In this document: positions 35,960 through 44,921 of the stretch, one piece after another
Position numbering within the stretch: position 1 is the first letter of the stretch
How the letters are laid out: each line of letters starts with the position of its first letter
NCBI GenBank assembly: GCA_030348875.1
Contig: JAUCEP010000002.1
Span: forward strand, 2,187,001-2,251,000
Source of the DNA: Ureibacillus composti
GTDB lineage: Bacteria > Bacillota > Bacilli > Bacillales_A > Planococcaceae
Direction: 5' to 3'
Length of the DNA stretch: 64,000 nucleotides
Made by a program: the position numbers and the translations under genes
Notes under the pieces: model-generated
Seen by the model: the letters and a program-made list of their open reading frames with translations, nothing else
What the model was told of the DNA's origin: nothing
The model's database searches: none

Positions 35960-38389
35960 TCATTGCCTTTCCCGAGACTCATCTTGAGGATCTAACATGT
36001 TGGGTCTTTGTTGATAATGATATTTAGCTGGGCGGAATAATATTTTTCTAATCGTATTCCAACTTAAATCAGCTGATATACCTAAGTATGGAACACCAAA
36101 AACTCTCATATTGCCAATATACAGGATTAATAAATAGACGCAGATTAAAAGTCCAAATAATCCAAAGAAAGCTGTTACGATAACAAATGCGATACGAATG
36201 ACACTTATCGTTGTTAATAAAGATTTGTTCGGAAGTGTAAATGTAGCAATTGTAGAAATTGCGATAACAACAATCATTGCAGGACTGGTAATTCCGGCAC
36301 TTATCGCAGCGTCTCCAATAATAATCCCACCAACAACACTGACTGTTCCCCCAATGGCTTGAGGTAACCGTAAGCCAGCCTCCCGAAGTAATTCAAAAAT
36401 AGTGAGTAATAAAAGCATTTCTACAGGTGCTGGTAACGGTAGTCCCCTATTTGTAACTACTACTGTAGCAAGCAAGGCTAATGGTAATTGATCTTGATGA
36501 TAATAGGTCAATGCCAACCAAAATGCTGGAAAAATAATTCCTAAAGTAACCCCAATTAGATGTAGAAAGCGTTCAAAATTACTGAAGGGGATTGTATTTT
36601 CGAAATCCTCTGATGATTTTAATAAATATCCTAAGTTAACCGGTGTGATCACTCCATAAGAAACCCCATCAACTAATATCGTAAATCTTCCCCTTACCAA
36701 GGATTGAACCGCAAAATCAGGACGACCAGTATTATTAAAAGCGGGTAGAAACCAGTTTTTTTTGTTTACAAATTCCATTAAAGACTGCCCACTCAAAATC
36801 GCATCGTTTTCAACGGTGTTTAGCTGTTTTTTTATTTCTGTTAAGATGTCTTTATTCACAGCATCTTCAACGTAAAGAATAGCGATATCCGTTTTTGATC
36901 TTTTCCCAACCTTCATCTTTTCAACACATAATGAATTTGTAGGTAATCGCTTTCGTATTAATGCGATATTCGTTGATAGATCTTCGATAAAGTTATCTCT
37001 TGGCCCTTGTATGATTACTTCCATGTTCGTTTCTTCTGGGGTTCTATTTGGTTTATGAGCAATATTGCTAGCATATAGTACTTGTTGATCCTCGAAATAG
37101 AGCAGAACATTCCCACTATAAACTAGAGTCATTGCCTCATTTTGATCTGTAATAAGTTTTAAACTAGGTAACAATAATTCGTCAAAATTTAATTTGTTTT
37201 TATTACCTGATGTATTCTTGGAGTCAGGTAAAATAATTTGTTCTTTAGCATCCTTTTCTTGACTACCCTTACTATTTATTTTAAAGAGCTTGTCAAATAT
37301 CTCTTCATTTTTATTTGTTGTATTTTGAGATTCTGGTAAAATTATTTCCTTCTTACTATTTGATTCATTTTCTTGGTTACTACTATTTTTAAAAAATTGG
37401 TCAATTCGTGGGATGACCATGTTATTTAACATTTGCTGATCAATCATCGCATCACAAGTAACGAATAAGACTTTCGATTGATTAAATGTATATTCTTGAA
37501 ATACGATATCAGCAGATTTTAAAAACAAGTTTTTCAGTGTGTTTTGATCGATTATTTGTTGTTGTTGTTGTTGTTGATTTGATTGTTGCTGAAATTGCTG
37601 TTGTTGGTTTGGTTGTTGCTGAAATTGCTGTTGTTGGTTTGGTTGTTGTTGAAATTGCTGTTGTTGGTTTGGTTGTTGTTGACATTGCTGTTGTTGGTTT
37701 GGTTGTTGCTGAAATTGTTGTTCTTGGTTTGATTGTTGCTGAAATTGCTGTTGTTGGTTTGGTTGTTGCTGAAATTGCTGTTGGTTTGGTTGTTGCTGAA
37801 ATTGTTGTTCTTGGTTTGATTGTTGCTGAAATTGCTGTTGTTGGTTTGGTTGTTGCTGAAATTGCTGTTGGTTTGGTTGTTGCTGAAATTGCTGTTGTTG
37901 GTTTGGTTGTTGCTGAAATTGCTGTTCTTGGTTTGATTGTTGCTGAAATTGCTGTTGTTGGTTTGGTTGTTGCTGAAATTGCTGTTGGTTTGGGTGTTGC
38001 TGAAATTGCTGTTGTTGGTTTGGTTGTTGTTGAAATTGCTGTTGTTGGTTTGGTTGTTGTTGACATTGCTGTTGTTGGTTTGGGTGTTGCTGAAATTGCT
38101 GTTGTTGTTGTAATTGTTGTTGAAATTGCTGATATTGTTGCTGTTGTTGCCCATATTGTTGAAATTCTGGCTGTTGTTTTGGCTGTTGTTTTGGCTGTTG
38201 GTTTGGTTGTTGTTGAAATTGCTGTTGTTGATTTGGTTGTTGCTGAAATTGCTGTTGTTCGTTTGGTTGTTGTTGATATTGCTGTTGTTGGTTTGGTTGT
38301 TGCTGAAATTGCTGCTGTTGGTTTGGTTGTTGTTGATTTGACAATTGTTTACATTGCTGTTGTTGGTTTGGTTGTTGTTGTCGGTCCAA
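35960..38389 (-). CDS. Spore germination protein, GerA family, with a long Gln-rich repeat head
   Basis: A subunit of a germinant receptor, 809 residues. From about residue 285 on it is a regular GerA protein: a soluble domain (TLKNLFLKSADIVFQEYTFN onward), then about five membrane helices with PLPAPVEMLLLL and a C-terminal cytosolic tail. The first 280 residues are about 25 imperfect repeats of QQPNQQQQFQ with Phe, Cys or Tyr variants. B. cereus GerIA is known to have a repeated N-terminal head of similar character. The only plausible start is TTG 38389 (MDRQQQ), weakly supported by AAGGAA about 14 bases away. The start lies inside the upstream permease gene in another frame. Confidence 0.85.
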   Translation of the reverse strand: MDRQQQPNQQQQCKQLSNQQQPNQQQQFQQQPNQQQQYQQQPNEQQQFQQQPNQQQQFQQQPNQQPKQQPKQQPEFQQYGQQQQQYQQFQQQLQQQQQFQQHPNQQQQCQQQPNQQQQFQQQPNQQQQFQQHPNQQQFQQQPNQQQQFQQQSNQEQQFQQQPNQQQQFQQQPNQQQFQQQPNQQQQFQQQSNQEQQFQQQPNQQQFQQQPNQQQQFQQQSNQEQQFQQQPNQQQQCQQQPNQQQQFQQQPNQQQQFQQQPNQQQQFQQQSNQQQQQQQIIDQNTLKNLFLKSADIVFQEYTFNQSKVLFVTCDAMIDQQMLNNMVIPRIDQFFKNSSNQENESNSKKEIILPESQNTTNKNEEIFDKLFKINSKGSQEKDAKEQIILPDSKNTSGNKNKLNFDELLLPSLKLITDQNEAMTLVYSGNVLLYFEDQQVLYASNIAHKPNRTPEETNMEVIIQGPRDNFIEDLSTNIALIRKRLPTNSLCVEKMKVGKRSKTDIAILYVEDAVNKDILTEIKKQLNTVENDAILSGQSLMEFVNKKNWFLPAFNNTGRPDFAVQSLVRGRFTILVDGVSYGVITPVNLGYLLKSSEDFENTIPFSNFERFLHLIGVTLGIIFPAFWLALTYYHQDQLPLALLATVVVTNRGLPLPAPVEMLLLLTIFELLREAGLRLPQAIGGTVSVVGGIIIGDAAISAGITSPAMIVVIAISTIATFTLPNKSLLTTISVIRIAFVIVTAFFGLFGLLICVYLLILYIGNMRVFGVPYLGISADLSWNTIRKILFRPAKYHYQQRPNMLDPQDESRERQ
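37552..38389. repeat. Tandem 27/30-bp repeats read in two protein frames
   Basis: About 25 copies of a 30-bp unit (some 27 bp). On the minus strand it reads QQPNQQQQFQ in the gerA-type frame, NNQTNNSNFS in the permease frame and TTKPTTAISA in the third. There is also a higher-order repeat of about 87 bp (PNQQQF, PNQQQQF, SNQEQQF) seen three times in a row. All unit lengths are multiples of three, so every change of copy number keeps both reading frames. Confidence 0.95.
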
Positions 38390-39507
38390 TCAACATCACT
38401 GCTTTCCTTATTTGTTTTTTGTGAACGTCGGACGTTTTTTCCGCTTTTCTTCCCAGACTTCATCGCAGCCAATGCAAAGATAAAGGATAGAAGTAAACAA
38501 AATATAAATGTACTAATTAAAAATTCATTTTCATTAATCTGTAAGAAAAAGATATCATCAAATAAAAAAAGTATTAAATTGATAATAAAAAATGGTGGGA
38601 CCAAATAAGTCCAGATTCGATTTTTATCTCCAGATATGTTTAATATGTCCGCAACGATAAATAATATAATTCCTACTCGAATAAAAGTTCCAGTTAACCA
38701 CTGATAAACAGAAAAAAAATCCAAATGTTCTACATAACGGCCTAAAGAGGCTATTGCCCATTCTTCATATGCTGGATATCTTAATTGAGAAGCTTCTTCT
38801 GGTCCGAATATTGAAATAGCACCCATTAACGGCCCCATAGTTAATCCAATTAAAATAAAGAGCATAATCGCAAGATGATACCATTTCAAGCGTTCCTTAA
38901 AATATTGTTGTAAAAATAAAATTAATAATAACTCAATAAATCCTCCAGCTGGAAGAATGGATCCTTGTAATACCGGAACAAAACCATTTTCAAACATTGG
39001 CAATAACATTGAATATTCTTTGTATTGGAGATTTGTAAATGCTACAAAAAAACCAAAGATAACAACAAAAAACAAAACAAATGTATTGACAATAACTATT
39101 GTTTGAATATCAGTTATTATGAATAATGCTATAAGAATCATGTAAATGGTTAATATAATAACGGATGGGGTTTCAATTAACCATGTTACTGAGATCCATA
39201 AGATCGTTTCATGTAATGTAAATGCTGCAAGGATTAGTAAATAAATTGCCGTCACATAAAGGACAATGGAAGAACCCCATCTTCCTAATTTTTCTCTTAA
39301 CCATTCTTTTATAGGTTGCTGATTTGATTTTTTATGAATAAATAAAACTAAAAATAACCAAGGAAAAATGTAAATAGCTGCAAGGATCACGGATGCCCAT
39401 CCATCTCGTTGTGCAACGTCTAAAATTCCCGGTATGATTGTTACATGATTTTTTAAGCCAATTACGGTCATGATTAGAAAAATGACATGTAGAATACTAA
39501 TTTTCAT
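37552..39507 (-). CDS. Spore germination permease, GerB (GerAB/GerKB) family, with an Asn-rich tail
   Basis: B subunit of a germinant receptor, a member of the amino acid/polyamine transporter superfamily. The first ~365 residues have ten hydrophobic helices, as usual for the family. There is no stop codon where such proteins normally end. The frame instead runs through KSGKKSGKNVRRSQK into about 280 residues of Asn/Ser/Gln/Thr repeats (NNSNFSNNQT) and stops at 37552, just past the repeat array. This tail overlaps the gerA-type gene by 838 bases in a different frame. First gene of the operon. The core is certain; whether the whole tail is made and kept is not known. Confidence 0.85.
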   Translation of the reverse strand: MKISILHVIFLIMTVIGLKNHVTIIPGILDVAQRDGWASVILAAIYIFPWLFLVLFIHKKSNQQPIKEWLREKLGRWGSSIVLYVTAIYLLILAAFTLHETILWISVTWLIETPSVIILTIYMILIALFIITDIQTIVIVNTFVLFFVVIFGFFVAFTNLQYKEYSMLLPMFENGFVPVLQGSILPAGGFIELLLILFLQQYFKERLKWYHLAIMLFILIGLTMGPLMGAISIFGPEEASQLRYPAYEEWAIASLGRYVEHLDFFSVYQWLTGTFIRVGIILFIVADILNISGDKNRIWTYLVPPFFIINLILFLFDDIFFLQINENEFLISTFIFCLLLSFIFALAAMKSGKKSGKNVRRSQKTNKESSDVDWTDNNNQTNNSNVNNCQINNNQTNSSNFSNNQTNNSNINNNQTNNSNFSNNQINNSNFNNNQTNSQNNSQNNSQNFNNMGNNSNNISNFNNNYNNNSNFSNTQTNNSNVNNNQTNNSNFNNNQTNNSNFSNTQTNSNFSNNQTNNSNFSNNQTKNSNFSNNQTNNSNFSNNQTNSNFSNNQTNNSNFSNNQTKNNNFSNNQTNSNFSNNQTNNSNFSNNQTKNNNFSNNQTNNSNVNNNQTNNSNFNNNQTNNSNFSNNQTNNSNFSNNQINNNNNNK

Positions 39508-39584
39508 ATGATTTACCTACTTACATATCTAGATTATATTTAGCGTTGACATTTAATTTAGGAAATATAAGTGGACAAATGAAA

Positions 39585-39607
39585 AAAGTGCCAAACATGG
39601 CACTTTA
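39585..39607 (-). terminator. Terminator after the esterase gene
   Basis: AAAGTGCCA/TGGCACTTT perfect stem with a four-base loop and a T tract on the minus strand. Confidence 0.8.
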
Positions 39608-39614
39608 AAGTTGC

Positions 39615-40517
39615 TTACTCATTTGCTAAAAATTCAGCTGTGAGCTCATGACCGCGCATATAATCCGGTGAACCAGGAAAATTTTGCATAAAACCATGAA
39701 TATTACCGTCAAAGCGGACTAATTTTACTTGTGTTCCTGCTTCTTTTAATTTGTCTGCAAACAATTCACCTTCATCGCAAAATGGGTCATACTCAGATGT
39801 GAATAGTAAAGTTTTCGGCATTTTGGCTAAATCCGTTTGCTTCACATTCAATGGAGAGGTTTTTAGATGCTCTATTTGTTCATCCTGTATGAGGTGTGTT
39901 TGATGAGTGGTCAGATCGACACCATATTTGGCATTATACATTTTGCGGGATAAATACGGGCTGTTTAGAATCGTTTCGTTTAAATCGATAATTGGATAAT
40001 GTAGGACTTGTTTGGTTAAATTAAAATCACCAGTGATCAATGACTTTAACATAATGACTGAAGCAAAATAGGCACCTATACTAGCACCGCCTATTGAAAT
40101 GTCGTCTGACCGTCCACCATAATTTTGTGCATGTTTTGTAATCCAATTTACTGAAGCGTAACAATCCTGAATTGTATCAGAAATTTCTTGATTACCTAGT
40201 TCATAATCCATTGTAATTACCTTAAACCCGCATAAAGAACTAATTAGACGGCAAGATATATCGTGTGTTTCAAAACCATTGTTAGTATATCCACCATCAT
40301 GTAAATAGATAAAAATTGGATAATCATGTTCGATTTCATGTTCTTCTAAAATTGGTGTATATATGCGAATTGGAATGTTCGTTTCACCATTTTTAGCAGA
40401 AACTTTTTCTACCTTGTACATTTTCGGCCGTTTTATGATCGGTTGATTTTGAACTCCTTTTATACGTGTTTCTGGATATTTGGAGAAGTACTCTTGTATA
40501 TACGTATGTAGCGGCAT
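39615..40517 (-). CDS. Alpha/beta hydrolase, HSL-like esterase
   Basis: A 300-residue soluble esterase/lipase of the hormone-sensitive-lipase group. The oxyanion motif reads YLHDGGY (HGG type). The nucleophile elbow is GGASIGAYFA with Ser near residue 152, the acid is in EYDPFCDEGE, and the His is in NIHGFMQNFPGS. Start at ATG 40517 behind AAGGAGG. No signal peptide. The substrate is probably a short-chain ester; stands alone with its own terminator. Confidence 0.88.
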   Translation of the reverse strand: MPLHTYIQEYFSKYPETRIKGVQNQPIIKRPKMYKVEKVSAKNGETNIPIRIYTPILEEHEIEHDYPIFIYLHDGGYTNNGFETHDISCRLISSLCGFKVITMDYELGNQEISDTIQDCYASVNWITKHAQNYGGRSDDISIGGASIGAYFASVIMLKSLITGDFNLTKQVLHYPIIDLNETILNSPYLSRKMYNAKYGVDLTTHQTHLIQDEQIEHLKTSPLNVKQTDLAKMPKTLLFTSEYDPFCDEGELFADKLKEAGTQVKLVRFDGNIHGFMQNFPGSPDYMRGHELTAEFLANE

Positions 40518-40595
40518 AGCTAACCTCCTTTATCAGTAGTTTTTTCGAATGTTGTACCTTATAGGTTACCCAATAAGGAGTGCACTATAAGGAAC

Positions 40596-40634
40596 GAAAA
40601 AAACCATAAGTCCCGATAACTGACTATGGTTTTG
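40596..40634 (-). terminator. Terminator after the CapA-like gene
   Basis: AAAACCATA pairs with TATGGTTTT (40625-40633); a run of T follows on the minus strand. Confidence 0.75.
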
Positions 40635-40643
40635 ATAAATGGT

Positions 40644-41861
40644 TTAATATGCGGATGTTGGTACATTTTCATGAAATTGTTCTTCAAAAAACTGAAGTTC
40701 TGGTACATATTGAGACATATGGCTTTTGATTTCTTCGTAAACTCCATTAGCATTTGGTAAATCTTTATTCGTTGCTTTTTGTAATGAAATGATTTTGTAA
40801 TTCGACCAATTTTGGAATTTCACAAAAGTAGGAAGCATTTTTGGATTTGTTATTTCGATTGTCACCGTTTCATTTCCTTCTATATCATAAGAAACGGTTT
40901 TATTTACACGTAATTGTAGAATAGCGCCAATTTTTGTATACAACATATCTTGAGCCGATAAGAAATTTCCTAAAGAATGGACAACAAATGTTTTGTTCCC
41001 CTCTATACCTTCATACCATTTCACTGGTTGTAGTACATGTGGGTGATGAGCAATCACAATATCGACCCCTTCATCTGCAGCAAATTGAGCAATTTGATTT
41101 TGATCATCGTTAAAATGCTGTTCGTATTCATTTCCAATATGTAAGTTTAATATGACCACATCTGATATTTTCTTCGCTATTTGAATATCATGTGCCATTT
41201 TTTCTTGGTCTATGTAATTCACTAAATATTCTTTTCCTACCGGTGTTTGAAGTCCATTTGTACCATATGTGTAGCCTGAAAACGAGAAGACGATATTGTT
41301 TGCAGTGAGCGTTTTAATTTCTTGTGATACTTCTTGTGATGGTGACGCACCTACATACGTAATGCCTAATCTATCCCAATAGTTCGTTGCGTTGATAATG
41401 GCTTGCTCCCCACGATCTAAAGTATGGTTATTGGCCATATTAACGACATCTACCCCAACCTGCTTTAGCGCATCCCCAATTTCGTATGGACTATTAAAAA
41501 GTGGATAACTTGAAAGACCCAGTTCTTGCCCTCCAATGATACTTTCGGAGTTTGCAATCGTTAAATCGGTATTTTCTAAGTATGGTTTTACATCTGTAAA
41601 CATTTTTGTGAAGTCATATTGATGATTTGCTATTTGTGCATCTTCATAAACAGAATTATGTATAAGGATATCTCCTATGGCACTGATTGTTGCTGAGTAA
41701 TGTTCGGGTTCTTTCGGTTCTGGAACAATCGGTTCTACATCCACCTGTACGACTTCCTCATTGTTTCCTTGCGATGCTTCACCTATGACATAGTCTTCAA
41801 CGTTACAGGCAGTTAAAACTAGCAAAATCATTAATAGTATTAAAAATTGTATTTTAATCAT
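40644..41861 (-). CDS. CapA/PgsA-family lipoprotein
   Basis: A 405-residue protein of the CapA (poly-gamma-glutamate synthesis, metallophosphatase-like) family. A signal peptide ends in LTAC (lipobox, Cys about 18). The core shows the family pattern: SAIGDILIH, NSESIIGG, VDVVNMANNHTLDRG, the later IAHHPHVLQPVKWYEG and FVVHSLGNFLSAQ. Start at ATG 41861, five bases after GGAGG; TTG 41873 lies on the preceding site. No capB/capC genes are nearby, so polymer export is uncertain; a surface phosphoesterase role is possible. Confidence 0.85.
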   Translation of the reverse strand: MIKIQFLILLMILLVLTACNVEDYVIGEASQGNNEEVVQVDVEPIVPEPKEPEHYSATISAIGDILIHNSVYEDAQIANHQYDFTKMFTDVKPYLENTDLTIANSESIIGGQELGLSSYPLFNSPYEIGDALKQVGVDVVNMANNHTLDRGEQAIINATNYWDRLGITYVGASPSQEVSQEIKTLTANNIVFSFSGYTYGTNGLQTPVGKEYLVNYIDQEKMAHDIQIAKKISDVVILNLHIGNEYEQHFNDDQNQIAQFAADEGVDIVIAHHPHVLQPVKWYEGIEGNKTFVVHSLGNFLSAQDMLYTKIGAILQLRVNKTVSYDIEGNETVTIEITNPKMLPTFVKFQNWSNYKIISLQKATNKDLPNANGVYEEIKSHMSQYVPELQFFEEQFHENVPTSAY

Positions 41862-41997
41862 CTTTTCCTCCAAACCTCCTGTTCATATAATAAATCAAGA
41901 ACTTTAGCCTAACAATATACCAAATTATAACATATTGAGTTAGATAAAAAGTTTGAGAATAGGGTTGAATTTACATTGGAGTTTATTCAGAAATTAA

Positions 41998-42037
41998 TAG
42001 ACCTAAGTCTAGAACTTATATCTGGACTTAGGTCTTC
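41998..42037 (-). terminator. Terminator after the SLH protein gene
   Basis: GACCTAAGTC (42000-42009) pairs perfectly with GACTTAGGTC (42025-42034). Confidence 0.7.
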
Positions 42038-42058
42038 TATTATACTATGTGCTAACTG

Positions 42059-43450
42059 CTATTTTCTCTCCAAAACTTGAACGCGCCAACCTTGACCTGG
42101 CACAAACCTAAGTTCGCCAACCATCGTTTCAATTTCCTTGCTTTCTCCTAGAGGAACTTTTAACTCATATTTTTTAATCGTTGTCGAATTAAGGGTTTGC
42201 TTAATTGTAGCCTTTTCCCAATTCAAAATACTTCCACCATCTGCATTAGGTTGAGCAAGCTTGCCATTTCGTGTGATGAATCTGAGTTGTTTATAAATTT
42301 CTGCCACCTTTTCTGGCGTATAGACATTTCCAAGGAACACTTCAAACTTCTCTTTTGTTTCTAACGATTCCGCCATATAGCGGTATTCAGTTCCGTTATG
42401 GACAAATGTTGATTCATTTCGTAATCCATCTCCACCTCTGACAACTGTCCAGTACCCTTTTTGTGATTCATTAAATAAAGATTGCGCATCTTTTGTTGTA
42501 AAGGCGATCGAGTCATCCCCTTTCAGTTGAGGTTTGTCGCTGACAGATTGAATTTTATATTCCATATAACCTTCTTTTGTCACTAAAAAATATAGCTCAT
42601 TATAGCCACTTTTCACCAAATCAGTTTCTTTTCCATTTAATTTAATGGTAAATTTAACACTGAATTCCGTTACACCATTCAGACGGCCAACTTGATTTAA
42701 TTCATGTACATCAAGCTCTTTCACTTTTAAATCTGTAAATCCATAATCTTTTGTTGATGTAAATAAGGATGGAATGTTTTTAGGATTTTTGATTGTATAA
42801 TCAAATAATTTCACAACAGGATTTACATTCATTGGGATATTGTATTGAGTTGGTAAAAAGTCATCATTCATCGCACGTGCAATATAAATAGCAAATTCGG
42901 CACGCGTCACTTTTTTATTTGGTTTGAATGATCCATCTGACTCACCACTAATAATTCCATTTTCAGCTAATCTCGTAATAGCCTCATACCATTTCGATGA
43001 TTTCGGAACATCTTTAAATTCTATATTACCTAGATCTTGAAGTTTATAGGCTTTCACCAAAATGTCTGCCACTTCTTTTCTTGTTAATGGTTCATTTGGC
43101 TTAAAACTCTTTTCATTTGGAAAGATCCCCGCATTTACAACTGCTAAAATATCTTTATAGGCATAATGCTTTTTACTAACATCTTTAAATTTTAGCTTTT
43201 TATTGTTAGTTTTTAAATCCAGTGCATTCGCAAGGATGATGGCTGCTTGTGCCTTCGTAATTGTTTTATTAGGATGAAACATTTTGTTATGGTCATCTAA
43301 TATATTTTGATCTACTAAGAAGTCAATTTCGTCTTTTGCCCAATGCTCTTCCTGAACATCCTTAAATGATGCGGCCGAAGCCAATGATCCAGAAAATAAA
43401 AGAACACTCGTCATAGAAGTAGCAACTAGGTATTTTTGAAACTTTTTCAA
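42059..43450 (-). CDS. S-layer-homology (SLH) domain surface protein
   Basis: A 463-residue secreted protein. A signal peptide (about 1-26) is followed by three SLH modules (about 28-190), recognisable as FKDVQEEHWAKDEI, FKDVSKKHYAYKDI and FKDVPKSSKWYEAI with their closing TRAEFA-type motifs. These anchor the protein to pyruvylated wall polysaccharide. The C-terminal 270 residues have no recognised domain. The presence of SLH anchoring indicates an S-layer-type wall in this organism. Confidence 0.9.
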   Translation of the reverse strand: MKKFQKYLVATSMTSVLLFSGSLASAASFKDVQEEHWAKDEIDFLVDQNILDDHNKMFHPNKTITKAQAAIILANALDLKTNNKKLKFKDVSKKHYAYKDILAVVNAGIFPNEKSFKPNEPLTRKEVADILVKAYKLQDLGNIEFKDVPKSSKWYEAITRLAENGIISGESDGSFKPNKKVTRAEFAIYIARAMNDDFLPTQYNIPMNVNPVVKLFDYTIKNPKNIPSLFTSTKDYGFTDLKVKELDVHELNQVGRLNGVTEFSVKFTIKLNGKETDLVKSGYNELYFLVTKEGYMEYKIQSVSDKPQLKGDDSIAFTTKDAQSLFNESQKGYWTVVRGGDGLRNESTFVHNGTEYRYMAESLETKEKFEVFLGNVYTPEKVAEIYKQLRFITRNGKLAQPNADGGSILNWEKATIKQTLNSTTIKKYELKVPLGESKEIETMVGELRFVPGQGWRVQVLERK

Positions 43451-43570
43451 CAGAATTCCTCCTAAATTTTCGCAAATTAACTAACCATACAATAGACGAT
43501 TCACCATTACGTTTCGTTACATAAATTTAAATTTTTTCCATTTTTAATTTTATGTGTCGGATGACTCCTT

Positions 43571-44188
43571 TCACTTGTCTTGAGACAAGTTTAATAACAT
43601 TTCCATTCTTTGGATAAGAAGGTTCACTTGGTGATTTGCATCAATGGTTTGCGAGCCAAATGCTAAACTGTGGATTAAAATCCCATCCATAGTAGACATG
43701 ATCATTTTTGCAATGTCTTCTGCAGGTAGCGTAGGTTGAAATTCTCTCTGTTCAATGCCCTCCTTAATCAAATTTGAAAGAAACTGGAGTATTGTTTCAT
43801 ATCGATTCATAAAGATTGCTTTTGCTCTTGGTTCTCTCCAACCCGAAATCCAAAATTCATATATAGCAGGATAAATACTGTCTTCAATTGTTGGAAATAC
43901 GTTGTAATAACTCTCTAAAAAATCCCTTAGAATCTTTGCTATTGATGGTTGATTCGGCTGATTTAATATGGAATCATCCATTTGTTGATCTAAATACAGA
44001 ATCAGTGCTTCAAATATTTCGATTTTATCTTTGAAATATAAGTAAATCCATCCACGACTCATCCCGGCCTCTTCGACAATATCCTTCAGTGTGGCTTTTT
44101 CATATCCTTTCCGTTTGAATACCTCTAAAGATGCCATTAAGATTTGCTGTTTTCTTTGTTCCTTATGTTCTTGGCTTAATTTCGGCAA
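43571..44188 (-). CDS. TetR-family regulator (YfiR-like)
   Basis: A 205-residue repressor with an N-terminal helix-turn-helix (TLKDIVEEAGMSRGWIYLYFKDKIEIFEALI, about residues 30-60) and a divergent ligand domain. TTG 44188 is the better start, eight bases after AGGAGG; GTG 44197 overlaps that site. A large inverted repeat at 44219-44265, immediately upstream, is a probable autoregulatory operator. No obvious target transporter lies next to it. Ligand unknown. Confidence 0.85.
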   Translation of the reverse strand: MPKLSQEHKEQRKQQILMASLEVFKRKGYEKATLKDIVEEAGMSRGWIYLYFKDKIEIFEALILYLDQQMDDSILNQPNQPSIAKILRDFLESYYNVFPTIEDSIYPAIYEFWISGWREPRAKAIFMNRYETILQFLSNLIKEGIEQREFQPTLPAEDIAKMIMSTMDGILIHSLAFGSQTIDANHQVNLLIQRMEMLLNLSQDK

Positions 44189-44218
44189 TTGGTGCACCTC
44201 CTTCTAAAAATACAAATA

Positions 44219-44265
44219 AAAATGAACCACATGTCATTTATATATAATGACACGCGGTTCATTTT
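44219..44265. promoter_or_regulatory. Probable operator of the TetR-family regulator
   Basis: Nested inverted repeats: outer arms AAAATGAACC (44219-44228) and GGTTCATTTT (44256-44265), inner arms GTCATT (44233-44238) and AATGAC (44246-44251). It begins 30 bases upstream of the regulator start and includes a TATAAT-like core. Confidence 0.6.
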
Positions 44266-44450
44266 AGAATAGGCGTTTAGAAAAAATTTTTGAATAACAG
44301 CACTTGCTATGCGATAAAAAAGGAAATTTAGAAATGTAGTACCTCTGTTCATCTCTTAACCATACAATTAATAGTAAAGAACCCCAAGAGACAAACAGTT
44401 TTTATTAGGCATACTTATTATTTTTTTGCTGCTTCTAAATACTGAACAAC
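44266..44450. other. Gene-free stretch
   Basis: No reading frame or clear hairpin found between the TetR operator and the broken small gene. Confidence 0.4.
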
Positions 44451-44685
44451 TTACTCTAACCACTCTAGAGGCGTTCGTCCTAACTCTGGAAAATATAGAT
44501 CACAACAATCTACAATAAATTCTTCTTTTTCTTCCATAAAGATCCTGCTATTTCTTTTGGGGTCTTTACCTCCTTGGAAATAGTTTCATGTATTGTCATT
44601 TTAACATCTCCTCGCTTTGTTTCTTGGCAAGGCCTCCAGGTGCAAAAGCTCCGGCAATGATCTCCACTAAATGAGCCTCTGGCAA
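44451..44685 (-). pseudogene. Frameshifted small gene in three overlapping frames
   Basis: Three coding-like pieces follow each other in three frames. 44685-44596 starts at TTG behind AAGGGGGG and reads MPEAHLVEIIAGAFAPGG onward, ending EEMLK. 44599-44510 reads MTIHETISKEVKTPKEIAGS. 44537-44451 reads MEEKEEFIVDCCDLYFPELG. The first two overlap as ATGA. Both frame changes lie at short A-rich tracts and have the same sign. Joined, they give a protein of about 80 residues; the Pro-2 start and helix pattern faintly recall the tautomerase family. It is either a decayed gene, a set of coupled small ORFs, or assembly errors at homopolymers. Confidence 0.55.
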
Positions 44686-44721
44686 AGACTGATTCCCCCC
44701 TTAAGTGGATCAATAGTAGAT

Positions 44722-44763
44722 AAAAAATACCACCTTAAAAGGCTATAGCCGATTGAGGTGGTC
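44722..44763 (-). terminator. Terminator after the toxin-immunity pair
   Basis: ACCACCTT (44729-44736) pairs with GAGGTGGT (44755-44762); an ATTTTTTAT tract follows on the minus strand. Confidence 0.7.
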
Positions 44764-44921
44764 ATCATTATATTGCCTTTAGTCTTTCATCTACAGAATT
44801 TCCAAACATATTTAGGTCTTCACTTTTAATAACCAGGATATAAATCTCTATTCTTGTAAATAAGACCGATTTGAGGGTTTCCACTCATGGAATTTAAAAA
44901 AGAATTTTACTAAAGTGTACA

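Noticed and set aside
37509-38066. Third minus-strand frame (TTKPTTAIS repeats) in the same array
   Set aside because: No start codon with a ribosome site and no link to a conserved domain; a by-product of the 30-bp unit.
37552-38389. CRISPR array
   Set aside because: Units are directly adjacent, without spacers, and lie within coding frames.
37486-38424. Long plus-strand frame rich in Val/Ile (VVEIAVVGLVV) and a shorter Leu/Trp one across the germination repeats
   Set aside because: Both are antisense readings of the CAA-rich repeat, which happens to contain few stops; there is no ribosome site.
44780-44920. Short minus-strand frame (ending NMFGNSVDERLKAI) between the immunity gene and its terminator
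   Set aside because: Weak start, no ribosome site; perhaps a remnant of an old immunity gene, but not supportable.
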